DNA of 6,303 nucleotides from Roseovarius sp. (GTDB taxonomy: Bacteria > Pseudomonadota > Alphaproteobacteria > Rhodobacterales > Rhodobacteraceae). The notes under the pieces were generated by a model. It made no database searches. It was not told the DNA's origin and saw only the letters and a list, made by a program, of their open reading frames with translations. Both the position numbers and the translations under genes were made by a program. Shown one piece after another: positions 1 through 6,070 of this stretch. How positions within the stretch are numbered: the stretch's first letter is position 1; the number at the start of each line of letters is the position of its first letter. The DNA is taken from NCBI GenBank assembly GCA_007125415.1, contig SLDH01000130.1, positions 1 to 6,303 of the forward strand. The letters run 5' to 3'.

Positions 1-198
1 GACCGAGTGGAGCGGGCCTTCGATTTCACGCTGCCAGAATTCCACGAACTCGAACAGCTTCGGATGATCCGGAGCGATATCGTAGTCCTGCCAGATGAAG
101 CTGTTGAGAACATGTGAATAATCAGGCATGTGGTAGTAGAACTCTGCAGTGGTCAGCCCGTATCCCTTCAGCATCAACTCGGTCTCACTCAATGCCAT
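1..198 (-). CDS. usg: Usg-family protein, N-terminal part (runs off left edge)
   Basis: Reading the minus strand from the ATG at 198-196 gives 66 codons with no stop before the window edge. The protein begins MALSETELMLKGYGLTTAEF and continues through YYHMPDYSHVLNSFIWQDYD. I recognise this as the small Usg family, about 90 residues, named for a gene upstream of trpF in Caulobacter and of unknown function; roughly the last quarter is missing here. The visible part is rich in aromatic residues (paired Tyr, several Trp and Phe) and has no signal peptide or membrane segment, so a soluble cytoplasmic protein is likely. A good Shine-Dalgarno (AAGGAG on the minus strand) lies 6 bases before the ATG, which fixes the start. 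The gene is divergent from gyrA across about 200 bases. The family assignment is from remembered similarity; no biochemical role is claimed. Confidence 0.85.
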   Translation of the reverse strand, partial: MALSETELMLKGYGLTTAEFYYHMPDYSHVLNSFIWQDYDIAPDHPKLFEFVEFWQREIEGPLHSV

Positions 199-354
199 TT
201 GACTCTCCTTTGGTCTCTTGATGGCTCCTGTTGTGCGACCAGTTTGTCATGAAAATATTACTTATCAACAAAAACAGCATGTTAGCACCGCCTTGCATTG
301 GCTGCCAGCAGATGAGGACCTGAGGCATTGCCCCCTGCATCCGGCCTCTGATAT
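199..354. promoter_or_regulatory. Divergent usg/gyrA intergenic region with AT-rich promoter core
   Basis: No convincing gene lies between usg and gyrA. Bases 243-285 are much more AT-rich than the surroundings and hold an AATATT palindrome (254-259) flanked by TTTGT (243-247) and ACAAA (268-272), an inverted pair of arms 20 bases apart. A loose sigma70-like pair for gyrA is TTGTGC (231-236) and AATATT (254-259) with 17-base spacing, but the match is only moderate, so the exact promoter is uncertain. If it is used, the gyrA message has a 5' leader of over 100 bases. The leader also holds the short arms GAGGC and GCCTC around 325-346, a weak possible stem. Promoters for both directions must lie here if neither gene belongs to a longer operon. 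Confidence 0.35.
205..210 (-). promoter_or_regulatory. Ribosome binding site of usg
   Basis: The plus-strand bases CTCCTT read AAGGAG on the minus strand, 6 bases before the usg ATG. This is a near-consensus Shine-Dalgarno and decides the start of the gene. Confidence 0.75.
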
Positions 355-360
355 AGGAGA
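355..360 (+). promoter_or_regulatory. Strong Shine-Dalgarno in front of gyrA
   Basis: AGGAGA is the best ribosome binding site in the region. It is 9 bases before an ATG at 370 that opens only an 11-codon ORF, and 11 bases before an in-frame gyrA GTG at 372. It is too far (41 bases) from the homology-favoured GTG at 402. It therefore serves either a longer GyrA or a leader peptide that is translationally coupled to GyrA. Confidence 0.6.
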
Positions 361-369
361 GCAGACGCG

Positions 370-405
370 ATGTGGATTTTTCCGACAGGACTGACGAGAC
401 CGTGA
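370..405 (+). other. Possible 11-codon leader ORF overlapping the gyrA start
   Basis: ATG 370 opens the peptide [11 protein letters not shown], which ends at TGA 403-405. That stop shares its bases with the GTG at 402 in a GTGA junction, the arrangement typical of translational coupling. AGGAGA (355-360) is ideally spaced, 9 bases, for this ATG, while GTG 402 itself has only a weak AGGA (387-390). It may be a real coupling leader, or a chance ORF if GyrA starts at GTG 372. Confidence 0.25.
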
Positions 406-3137
406 GCGACACACCAGAACCCCCTGAATTTCCAGATGAAATGCCACCGCCGAGCCCCGCTCACGAGGGGCCGCGCATCTCCATCGAAGAGGAAATGAAA
501 ACGTCTTATCTCGATTACGCGATGAGCGTGATCGTGAGCCGGGCAATTCCCGATCTGCGCGATGGGCTGAAACCTGTGCATCGGCGCATTCTTTATGCAA
601 TGCACGAAACCGGCAACACCCATGACAAGCCCTATCGCAAATCCGCACGGCCTGTGGGGGATGTGATGGGGAAATATCACCCGCACGGGGATTCGGCCAT
701 TTACGACGCGCTCGTGCGGATGGCGCAGGATTTCTCCATGTCGCTGCCCTTGCTCGACGGGCAGGGAAATTTCGGCTCGATGGACGGCGATAATGCGGCT
801 GCCATGCGTTACACGGAAGTGCGTATGGACAAGCCCGCAGGCGCGCTGCTTGCCGATATCGAGAAGGACACCGTTGATTTTCAGGACAATTACGATGGAA
901 AGGACCGGGAGCCCACGGTTCTGCCCGCGCGCTTTCCCAACATGCTGGTCAATGGCGCGGGTGGCATCGCAGTGGGCATGGCCACCAATATTCCGCCGCA
1001 TAATCTGGGCGAGGTGATCGATGCCACGCTGGCACTGATCGAGAACCCTGACCTGAGTTCGGAGGAGTTGATCGGCTATGTACCCGGCCCCGACTTTCCC
1101 ACGGGCGGGATGATGCTGGGGCGTTCGGGGGCGCGCAAGGCTTATCTGGAGGGGCGTGGCAGCGTGATCGTGCGGGCGAAGACCCGGGTGGAGGAAATCC
1201 GGAAAGACCGCTATGCCATTGTGATTGAAGAAATACCTTATCAGGTCAACAAGGCGGCCATGATCGAGAAGATCGCCGAGGCCGCGCGCGAGAAGAAGAT
1301 CGAAGGCATCGCCCATGTGCAGGATGAGAGCGATCGCAACGGCGTGCGGGTGGTCATAGAGCTCAAGCGCGATGCCACGGCCGAGGTGGTGCTGAATCAG
1401 CTTTTCCGCTTCACACCGATGCAGACCTATTTCGGCTGCAACATGCTGGCGCTGAACGGTGGCCGCCCGGAGCAGTTGACGCTTTACCGTTTTCTGAGCC
1501 TTTTCATTGGCTTTCGTGAGGAAGTTGTTGCGCGGCGAACGGCGTTCGATCTGCGCCGCGCGCGCGAGCGCAGTCATATCCTGTGCGGGCTCGCGGTGGC
1601 GGTGAGCAATGTGGACGAGGTGGTGGCCACGATCCGCTCCTCGGCCGATGCAGCGGAGGCACGCGAGCGCCTGATGACCCGGCGCTGGCCGGCAGGGGAT
1701 ATTCTGGAATATATCGCGCTGATCGATGATCCGACCCATACCGCCAATGACGACGGCACCTATAATCTGAGCGAGGCGCAGGCGCGCGCGATCCTGGAAT
1801 TGCGCCTGCAGCGGCTGACGCAGCTTGGTGTCAAGGAGGTGACCGACGAGCTGCAGGACCTGGCCGGCAAGATCATGGAATATCTCGCCATTCTGGCCAG
1901 CCGCGAGCGGATCATGGAGATCATCTCGGACGAATTGCGCGAGGTGCGCGAGCAGTTCGCCGTGCCCCGCCGGACCGAGATCGTCGACTGGTCGGGCGAT
2001 ATGGAAGATGAAGACCTCATCGAGCGTGAGGACATGGTCGTGACCGTCACCTCGGGAGGCTATATCAAGCGCACCGCGCTGGCGGATTTCCGGGCCCAGA
2101 AGCGCGGCGGCAAGGGCCTTTCGGGGATGCAGACCAAGGAAGAGGATGTCGTCACCACGCTCTTCGTGGCCAATACCCACACGCAACTTCTCGTCTTCAC
2201 CACCGATGGCATGGTCTACAAGCTGAAGACCTGGCGTCTGCCGCTGGGCGGGCGGACCTCGAAGGGCAAGGCGATCGTCAATATCCTGCCCATCCCCCAG
2301 GGCGTCAGTATCGCCGCGATCATGCCGGTGGATGTCCCCGAGCAGGATTGGCAGGAGCTGCAGATCTTCTTTGCCACCTCCGCCGGGGATGTGCGCCGCA
2401 ACGCGCTGAGCGATTTCACCAATGTGAAGTCCAACGGCAAGATCGCGATGAAACTGCCCGATGAGGCCACCAGGCTGGTGAATGCGCGAATCTGTTCGGC
2501 GGAGGATGATGTGATGCTCGTCACCACCTCGGGCCGCGCCATCCGCTTTCCCACCACGGAGGTGCGTATCTTCAAGGGGCGCGATTCCACCGGGGTGCGC
2601 GGCATCAGGCTGCAGGAGAATGACGCGGTGGTCTCCATGTCGGTCATTCGGCATTTCGATGCCAGCGCCGATGAGCGCGCCGCCTATCTCAAGATGCGCA
2701 GGCAGATGGCCGGGGCCGAGGATGAAGAAGGCAGTGAGGAAGACGGCGATGAAAATGCCGAGATTTCGCGCGAACGCTTCGAGGAGATGCAGGCAGCCGA
2801 GAACCTGATCCTGACGATCAGTGCGAAAGGCACAGGCAAGCTTAGTTCCAGCCACGATTATCCCGTTCGGGGGCGCGGCGGCATGGGCGTTCAGGCGATG
2901 GACAAGGCGATGCGCGGCGGGCCTCTCGTGGCGTCATTCCCGGTTGAGTTGCCCGACCAGATCATGCTGGCCACCTCCAAGGGTCAGTCGATCCGCGTCC
3001 CGGTGGAGGGCATATCCTTCCGCTCACGCAGCGCAGGTGGTGTCAAGGTGTTCGACACAGGTGCGGGGGAGCGGGTGGTATCCGTGGCATGGATCGCCGA
3101 TCAGGGCGACGAAGACGAGATCGTCCCTGCACAATAA
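402..3137 (+). CDS. gyrA: DNA gyrase subunit A (GyrA)
   Basis: This is the breakage-reunion subunit of DNA gyrase, which with GyrB introduces ATP-driven negative supercoils. It is complete at 911 residues from GTG 402 (921 from GTG 372). Visible landmarks, numbered from GTG 402: the N-terminal core start [20 protein letters not shown]; the quinolone-determining stretch [10 protein letters not shown] with Ser98 and Asp102; AAAMRYTE with the DNA-linking Tyr137; the GyrA box QKRGGKG at residues 566-572, which separates it from ParC; and about six beta-pinwheel blade motifs such as [50 protein letters not shown] and [10 protein letters not shown] charged, acidic insert (about residues 753-801) sits between blades four and five, making it longer than the 875-residue E. 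coli protein. I chose 402 because remembered Rhodobacterales homologues begin M-(N/S)-D-T-P; GTG 372 has the better-placed Shine-Dalgarno and remains possible. The gene is convergent with the export lipoprotein gene. Confidence 0.97.
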   Translation: MSDTPEPPEFPDEMPPPSPAHEGPRISIEEEMKTSYLDYAMSVIVSRAIPDLRDGLKPVHRRILYAMHETGNTHDKPYRKSARPVGDVMGKYHPHGDSAIYDALVRMAQDFSMSLPLLDGQGNFGSMDGDNAAAMRYTEVRMDKPAGALLADIEKDTVDFQDNYDGKDREPTVLPARFPNMLVNGAGGIAVGMATNIPPHNLGEVIDATLALIENPDLSSEELIGYVPGPDFPTGGMMLGRSGARKAYLEGRGSVIVRAKTRVEEIRKDRYAIVIEEIPYQVNKAAMIEKIAEAAREKKIEGIAHVQDESDRNGVRVVIELKRDATAEVVLNQLFRFTPMQTYFGCNMLALNGGRPEQLTLYRFLSLFIGFREEVVARRTAFDLRRARERSHILCGLAVAVSNVDEVVATIRSSADAAEARERLMTRRWPAGDILEYIALIDDPTHTANDDGTYNLSEAQARAILELRLQRLTQLGVKEVTDELQDLAGKIMEYLAILASRERIMEIISDELREVREQFAVPRRTEIVDWSGDMEDEDLIEREDMVVTVTSGGYIKRTALADFRAQKRGGKGLSGMQTKEEDVVTTLFVANTHTQLLVFTTDGMVYKLKTWRLPLGGRTSKGKAIVNILPIPQGVSIAAIMPVDVPEQDWQELQIFFATSAGDVRRNALSDFTNVKSNGKIAMKLPDEATRLVNARICSAEDDVMLVTTSGRAIRFPTTEVRIFKGRDSTGVRGIRLQENDAVVSMSVIRHFDASADERAAYLKMRRQMAGAEDEEGSEEDGDENAEISRERFEEMQAAENLILTISAKGTGKLSSSHDYPVRGRGGMGVQAMDKAMRGGPLVASFPVELPDQIMLATSKGQSIRVPVEGISFRSRSAGGVKVFDTGAGERVVSVAWIADQGDEDEIVPAQ

Positions 3138-3169
3138 GTCAGCGGATCGGTCAGGTTTCTCTCTATCTT

Positions 3170-3185
3170 ATGGCCGGAGGGCCAT
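3170..3185. terminator. Hairpin between convergent gyrA and export-protein genes
   Basis: ATGGCC (3170-3175) and GGCCAT (3180-3185) form a perfect 6-bp stem with a GGAG loop, just after gyrA and touching the TGA stop of the minus-strand gene. It is the only clear stem in the 47-base gap and could act on transcripts from both sides. Neither strand has a T-run after the stem, so it is not a canonical intrinsic terminator. Confidence 0.3.
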
Positions 3186-4297
3186 CAGAGGTTATCCACC
3201 GTCGTCGAGAAGCCCACGACATTGCCCAGAAGGCTCAGGATCGTGCGGAACGAGTTGACCACGGATTCCGTCGGCAGAACCGTATCATTGGGATGAATGG
3301 GGAACTGACGCGCGGCGAACAGGCCGTCGGCATTCGTCAGGTCGATGGTGAACACCACCTGCTGAAAGTCAGGTCCGGCCAGACCCGGAGCGATATGTTG
3401 CGGCTCATACTCGCGCAGGATGAGGACGCCCTTTGGGTTGGCACGCGCGCCAGCAAGGCCCCCCATCTCGGACAGAGCCTCCATCGCGCTCATGTGTTCG
3501 CTCTCGAAATAGATCACGCTTTGGGTCTGGGCGGCACCGATCACATTGAACCGGCGATCGTCTTCCACGACCGTAATCTGGTCACCGCCGCGCAAGGTCA
3601 CATTGCGGTTTGCATCGCTCAGAAGATCCTTGGCGCGGGTCTCGTAGATCTCGCTGCCCCGTTGCAGGCGCACGAGAGGATTGCGCAACGACGCGCTGAC
3701 GCCACCGCTCAGGGCCAGTGCTGTGGTGATCTTCGTGTTGCGTGTCTCCAGCGGATAGCGACCCGGCGCGGCGACACCGCCGACCATATCGACCGAGTTG
3801 TTGCGCCCCCCCTCGACCGCAAGCTGGACCTGCACCGACCCCGCGATCTGCGCAAGGTTCTGTTCGATCACTTCACGCGCCTGCGGTGTCGTGAGCCCGC
3901 GCACTGCGATTTCCCCGACATAAGGCAGGAAGATCGTCCCCGAGGATGAAACCTCGATGGGGGGCATGGATTCCTGCCTGCTGCCATCCGTGGAGAGCAG
4001 CGAATTGTCTTCGCTGTCCCAGACGACAATGTTGAGGCGATCACCTGTCTGAATGATCGACGAATCGGGCTGCCTGTCGCTGTTGAACCAGCGATACTGA
4101 CCTTTCCATCCCGTCACCGGCCAGGCTCGGAGATGGGTAACACTGTCGCGTGTAACGGCAACAACCTGAAATGTGCGCTCTGTTGCGTCGCGATTTGCCA
4201 GGATCTCGGATTGAAGCGCGGCGCTGCGTGGCAAGGTGCACGCCGAGATGAGCAGGGCTAAGCCCAGAAGGCCGATGATCCGGCAGAAACTGATCAT
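3185..4297 (-). CDS. Outer-membrane polysaccharide export lipoprotein (Wza/KpsD-like)
   Basis: A 370-residue member of the polysaccharide biosynthesis/export (OPX) family, whose members oligomerise into the periplasm-spanning outer-membrane channel through which capsule or exopolysaccharide leaves the cell. From the chosen ATG (4297-4295) the protein starts MISFCRIIGLLGLALLISAC, a lipoprotein signal peptide with lipobox ISAC and acylated Cys20. Residues about 77-162 form the Poly_export domain (IQTGDRLNIVVWD, then GTIFLPYVGEIAVRGLTTPQ). Two SLBB-type segments follow at about 166-245 (VGGVAAPGRYPL) and 250-340 (FNVIGAAQTQSVIYF). The C-terminus, SFRTILSLLGNVVGF, could form the membrane-inserting amphipathic helix. 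The reading frame is open upstream to 4435, but that would place 46 residues before an obvious signal peptide, so it was rejected. The Shine-Dalgarno is only a G-rich run. It is divergent from the SDR/phosphoglycosyl transferase pair and convergent with gyrA. The family is clear; the polymer exported is unknown. Confidence 0.92.
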   Translation of the reverse strand: MISFCRIIGLLGLALLISACTLPRSAALQSEILANRDATERTFQVVAVTRDSVTHLRAWPVTGWKGQYRWFNSDRQPDSSIIQTGDRLNIVVWDSEDNSLLSTDGSRQESMPPIEVSSSGTIFLPYVGEIAVRGLTTPQAREVIEQNLAQIAGSVQVQLAVEGGRNNSVDMVGGVAAPGRYPLETRNTKITTALALSGGVSASLRNPLVRLQRGSEIYETRAKDLLSDANRNVTLRGGDQITVVEDDRRFNVIGAAQTQSVIYFESEHMSAMEALSEMGGLAGARANPKGVLILREYEPQHIAPGLAGPDFQQVVFTIDLTNADGLFAARQFPIHPNDTVLPTESVVNSFRTILSLLGNVVGFSTTVDNL

Positions 4298-4403
4298 GTG
4301 GTCCCCCCAGAGGACAGCGAAGATGGAATCTTGCCACCTCTCCCTAACCCGTCTGTGGCTTGCTATACAACGACAAAGAAGCGATGAACGGAGCAGACCC
4401 GCC
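4298..4403. promoter_or_regulatory. Divergent promoter/operator region of the polysaccharide locus
   Basis: These 106 bases separate the start codons of the minus-strand export lipoprotein and the plus-strand SDR gene, so both promoters should be here unless shared with upstream sequence. A possible extended -10 on the plus strand is TGCTATACA (4361-4369); the same AT step reads TATAGC on the minus strand. No good -35 is seen for either. Two inverted repeats are present: AAGAT-GGA-ATCTT (4320-4332) and GCCAC (4333-4337) with GTGGC (4355-4359), 17 bases apart. They lie between the two genes and are candidates for a shared regulator site or RNA stems. The regulator is unknown. Confidence 0.35.
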
Positions 4404-5237
4404 ATGCACGGCGAAGATCGGAAAGGCGTGATCATTGCAACGGGCGCTCAGGGGCGGTTGGGGCGACTGATCTGCGGCCTGCTGAAATCGCAGCGCACGG
4501 TCATTGCCACGGCGCGCCGCCCGCCCGCCGATCTCATTCTGCAGGGCGATGGGCCGCTGCCGGCCCTGCCCCGCTGCCATGCGGTCCTGGCGCTCTGGGG
4601 CGGCACCTCGAATGACCCCGCCAAGGCACGGGAGAACATCGCGCTCGCCCATCGCAGCCGGGCGGTGGCCGAGGCCAGTGGCGCGCGGCTTGTCATTCAT
4701 CTTTCGTCGGCGGCGGTCTATGGCCCGGGCCTGGATCTGCGCGAGACGGATGCGCTGCACCCCCTGGGCGGCTATGGCCGCGCAAAAGCGCAGATGGAAC
4801 GCGAGATCGCCGGTTTCGACAGCGATCAGGCCCGCCATGTCTGTCTGCGTCTCGCCAATGTCGTGGGGGCAGACAGCCTGGCACCGGCGCTGCTCGGGGA
4901 GGGGCCGGTGCGTCTTGACCGCTTTCCGGACGGCCGTGGCCCGCTGCGCAGCTATATCGCGCCGGGCGATCTGGCGCGCATTGTCCTGGCGCTGGCCGAT
5001 CTGGCCCCAGAGACGCTGCCTGCCGTGATCAACGTGGCCGCGCCTTTGCCCGTGTCGATGGCAGCACTCGCGCGCGCGGCCGGGCACGACATCACATGGG
5101 TCCCGGCCCCGCAGACGGCGGTGCAGGAGGTCGGCCTGAACACCGAGCGCCTGCAGGCCTTGCTGCCTGCGCAACACTTGCATAGAACCGCGCCAGACAT
5201 GATTGCCGACTGGCGGCACCTGCGGAGTGGCGGATGA
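4404..5237 (+). CDS. NAD(P)-dependent sugar-nucleotide epimerase/dehydratase (extended SDR family)
   Basis: A 277-residue cytoplasmic Rossmann-fold protein of the extended short-chain dehydrogenase/reductase type. The dinucleotide-binding loop is TGAQGRLG (Gly14, Gly17, Gly20). HLSSAAVYGP (about 99-108) matches the strand carrying the active-site serine, and YGRAK gives the Tyr124-xxx-Lys128 catalytic pair. RLANVVG (149-155) follows as in UDP-sugar epimerases and reductases. The end of the second strand, ATARRP, has two arginines, which may favour NADP; this is inference. It is shorter than the usual 310-340 residues of UDP-glucose 4-epimerases. The start at 4404 has GGAG 10 bases upstream. 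The open frame reaches 4236, but the extra 56 residues would overlap the divergent gene and its signal peptide and carry no family features. Its stop overlaps the next start by ATGA, so it probably supplies or modifies the sugar nucleotide used by that transferase. The substrate cannot be told from sequence. Confidence 0.88.
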   Translation: MHGEDRKGVIIATGAQGRLGRLICGLLKSQRTVIATARRPPADLILQGDGPLPALPRCHAVLALWGGTSNDPAKARENIALAHRSRAVAEASGARLVIHLSSAAVYGPGLDLRETDALHPLGGYGRAKAQMEREIAGFDSDQARHVCLRLANVVGADSLAPALLGEGPVRLDRFPDGRGPLRSYIAPGDLARIVLALADLAPETLPAVINVAAPLPVSMAALARAAGHDITWVPAPQTAVQEVGLNTERLQALLPAQHLHRTAPDMIADWRHLRSGG

Positions 5238-5845
5238 GTATTTCCAAGCGGCTGACGGATATTCTGCTTGCGCTCTTCTGCATCATTCTTCTGTCACCGC
5301 TGCTGATTTTCGTGGCGATCTGCGTCTTTCTGACCGATGGTCGGCCCGTGTTTTACCGCTCCGAGCGGATGAAAACCCCGTCCGAGGGTTTTTTGCTCTG
5401 GAAATTCCGCACCATGACCGTCGCCAAGGAGGATCGTGGTGTGTCGGGGGGAGACAAGGCGGCGCGCATCACCCCGCTGGGCGCCCGGCTGCGCCGCTGC
5501 CGCGCCGATGAATTGCCGCAGCTCTGGAATATCCTGCGCGGCGATATCAGCTTTGTCGGCCCGCGCCCGCCGCTGCGCCGTTATGTGGAGTTGCGCCCCG
5601 ACCTTTATGGGCAGGTTCTGCAATCACGCCCCGGCGTGACCGGGCTGGCGACACTCGTCTTTCATGCCACGGAAGAACGGCTGCTTGCGCCCTGCAAGAC
5701 GGCCGAGGAAACCGAAGAGATCTATCTGAGGCGCTGCGTGCCGGTGAAGGCGCGGCTCGATCTGATTTATCAGCGCAACCGCTCGCTGTGCTATGATCTG
5801 GCCCTGCTCTGGCAAACCTTCACCGGTGTATTCAGCCGCCGTTGA
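5234..5845 (+). CDS. Small monotopic phosphoglycosyl transferase (bacterial sugar transferase; PglC/ExoY/WbaP catalytic family)
   Basis: A 203-residue priming enzyme: it should transfer a sugar-1-phosphate from a nucleotide sugar to undecaprenyl phosphate on the cytoplasmic face of the inner membrane, starting the polysaccharide repeat unit. Near the N-terminus is one hydrophobic segment (about 8-33) with a Ser21-Pro22 break, as in the re-entrant helix of PglC. Then come KFRTM (57-61), the catalytic Asp92-Glu93 in RADELPQLWNILRGDISFVG, the PRP motif (110-112) and SRPGVTGLA. Its length is that of the minimal catalytic form; the extra N-terminal membrane domain of WbaP/WcaJ types is absent. GGAG lies 6 bases before the ATG, and the 4-base ATGA overlap with the SDR gene suggests coupled translation and a joint pathway. 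A hairpin spans its stop codon. The family and reaction class are secure; the sugar is not known. Confidence 0.94.
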   Translation: MSISKRLTDILLALFCIILLSPLLIFVAICVFLTDGRPVFYRSERMKTPSEGFLLWKFRTMTVAKEDRGVSGGDKAARITPLGARLRRCRADELPQLWNILRGDISFVGPRPPLRRYVELRPDLYGQVLQSRPGVTGLATLVFHATEERLLAPCKTAEETEEIYLRRCVPVKARLDLIYQRNRSLCYDLALLWQTFTGVFSRR

Positions 5846-5859
5846 GCGGGTCAAACGGC
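5838..5859 (+). terminator. Hairpin spanning the stop codon of the sugar transferase
   Basis: GCCGTTGA (5838-5845) pairs with TCAAACGGC (5851-5859) around a GCGGG loop, with one bulged A (5853). The 8-bp stem includes the TGA stop. There is no T-run downstream, so it is at best a non-canonical terminator or an mRNA 3'-end stabiliser. Its place before a 225-base gap fits an end or attenuation of the two-gene transcript. Confidence 0.3.
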
Positions 5860-6056
5860 TCTGGCCTTCGGCGGAACATCGCTCAGGCCGGATGAAGGGG
5901 AACAAAGCTGTTCGGAGAATGCCGGAAAAAGTGCACTATCTTGCGGCTGCACTTGTAATATCCATTGTCCTTAATTTATGGAATTCGCTATGTGACGGAG
6001 ATTCCGACAACTTCATGAAACCTCGACCATTCCGTCGGCCGACGTTCCGCACATGC
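5846..6056 (+). promoter_or_regulatory. Intergenic leader of the FlaA1-like gene with dyads and AT-rich promoter patch
   Basis: No well-supported gene lies here. Three dyads are visible: GAACA-AAGC-TGTTC (5900-5913); AAGTGCA (5929-5935) with TGCACTT (5948-5954), arm centres 19 bases apart; and the perfect 12-base palindrome CGTCGGCCGACG (6033-6044). Bases 5950-5992 are AT-rich against GC-rich surroundings. Weak sigma70-like pairs there are TTGTAA (5953-5958) with TATGGA (5977-5982) and TTGTCC (5965-5970) with TATGTG (5989-5994), both at 18-base spacing. This suggests that the downstream gene has its own, possibly regulated, promoter rather than depending only on read-through. Confidence 0.35.
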
Positions 6057-6065
6057 AGGGGGTGA
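5892..6065 (+). other. Questionable 57-codon ORF with one hydrophobic segment
   Basis: An ATG at 5892 (alternative ATG 5919) opens a 57-residue peptide: a basic N-terminus (MKGNKAVRRMPEKVH), one possible membrane helix (YLAAALVISIVLNLW), an acidic patch (CDGDSDN) and an Arg-rich tail. The TGA stop (6063-6065) ends 5 bases before the next gene's ATG and lies in its ribosome binding site, so coupling would be possible. Against it, no properly spaced Shine-Dalgarno is seen, and it uses many codons that are rare in the neighbours (AGA, TTA, CTA, ATA, GTA, AGG). I do not recognise it and think it is probably chance. Confidence 0.15.
6057..6065 (+). promoter_or_regulatory. Ribosome binding site of the FlaA1-like gene
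   Basis: AGGGGGTGA matches 8 of 9 bases of the ideal AGGAGGTGA and ends 5 bases before ATG 6071. It favours that start over the in-frame ATG 6053, GTG 6062 and TTG 6068, which have no comparable site. Confidence 0.65.
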
Positions 6066-6070
6066 TCTTG

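Noticed and set aside
282..2855. An 857-codon open frame on the minus strand opposite gyrA
   Set aside because: It is the antisense of a clear gyrA, rich in His, Gly, Leu and Arg as expected from the complement of GC-rich codons. It has no recognisable domain, no ribosome site of note, and continues past gyrA only by chance.
402..3137. Calling the topoisomerase subunit ParC
   Set aside because: The GyrA box QKRGGKG and six pinwheel blade motifs are present and the N-terminal sequence follows GyrA, not ParC.
3089..3949. A 286-codon plus-strand frame opposite the export lipoprotein gene
   Set aside because: The minus strand encodes a full OPX-family lipoprotein with signal peptide; the plus-strand frame has the composition of an antisense shadow and starts inside gyrA.
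4236..4403. N-terminal extension of the SDR by 56 residues
   Set aside because: The Rossmann glycine loop should be near the N-terminus; the extension is antisense to the lipoprotein signal peptide and has no family match.
4298..4435. N-terminal extension of the export lipoprotein by 46 residues
   Set aside because: It would put a basic, Cys/Arg-rich stretch before a textbook lipoprotein signal peptide and overlap the divergent SDR gene.
4344..5219. A 291-codon minus-strand frame opposite the SDR gene
   Set aside because: The plus strand has Rossmann loop, YxxxK and family strands in order; the minus frame is Arg/Gln-rich with no motif.
5971..5985. A CtrA-type TTAA-N7-TTAA site in the AT-rich patch
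   Set aside because: Only the first half-site (TTAA) matches; the second position reads AATT.
6053..6070. Earlier in-frame starts (ATG 6053, GTG 6062) for the FlaA1-like gene
   Set aside because: The near-perfect AGGGGGTGA lies at the right distance only for ATG 6071; the earlier starts would lie before or within it.
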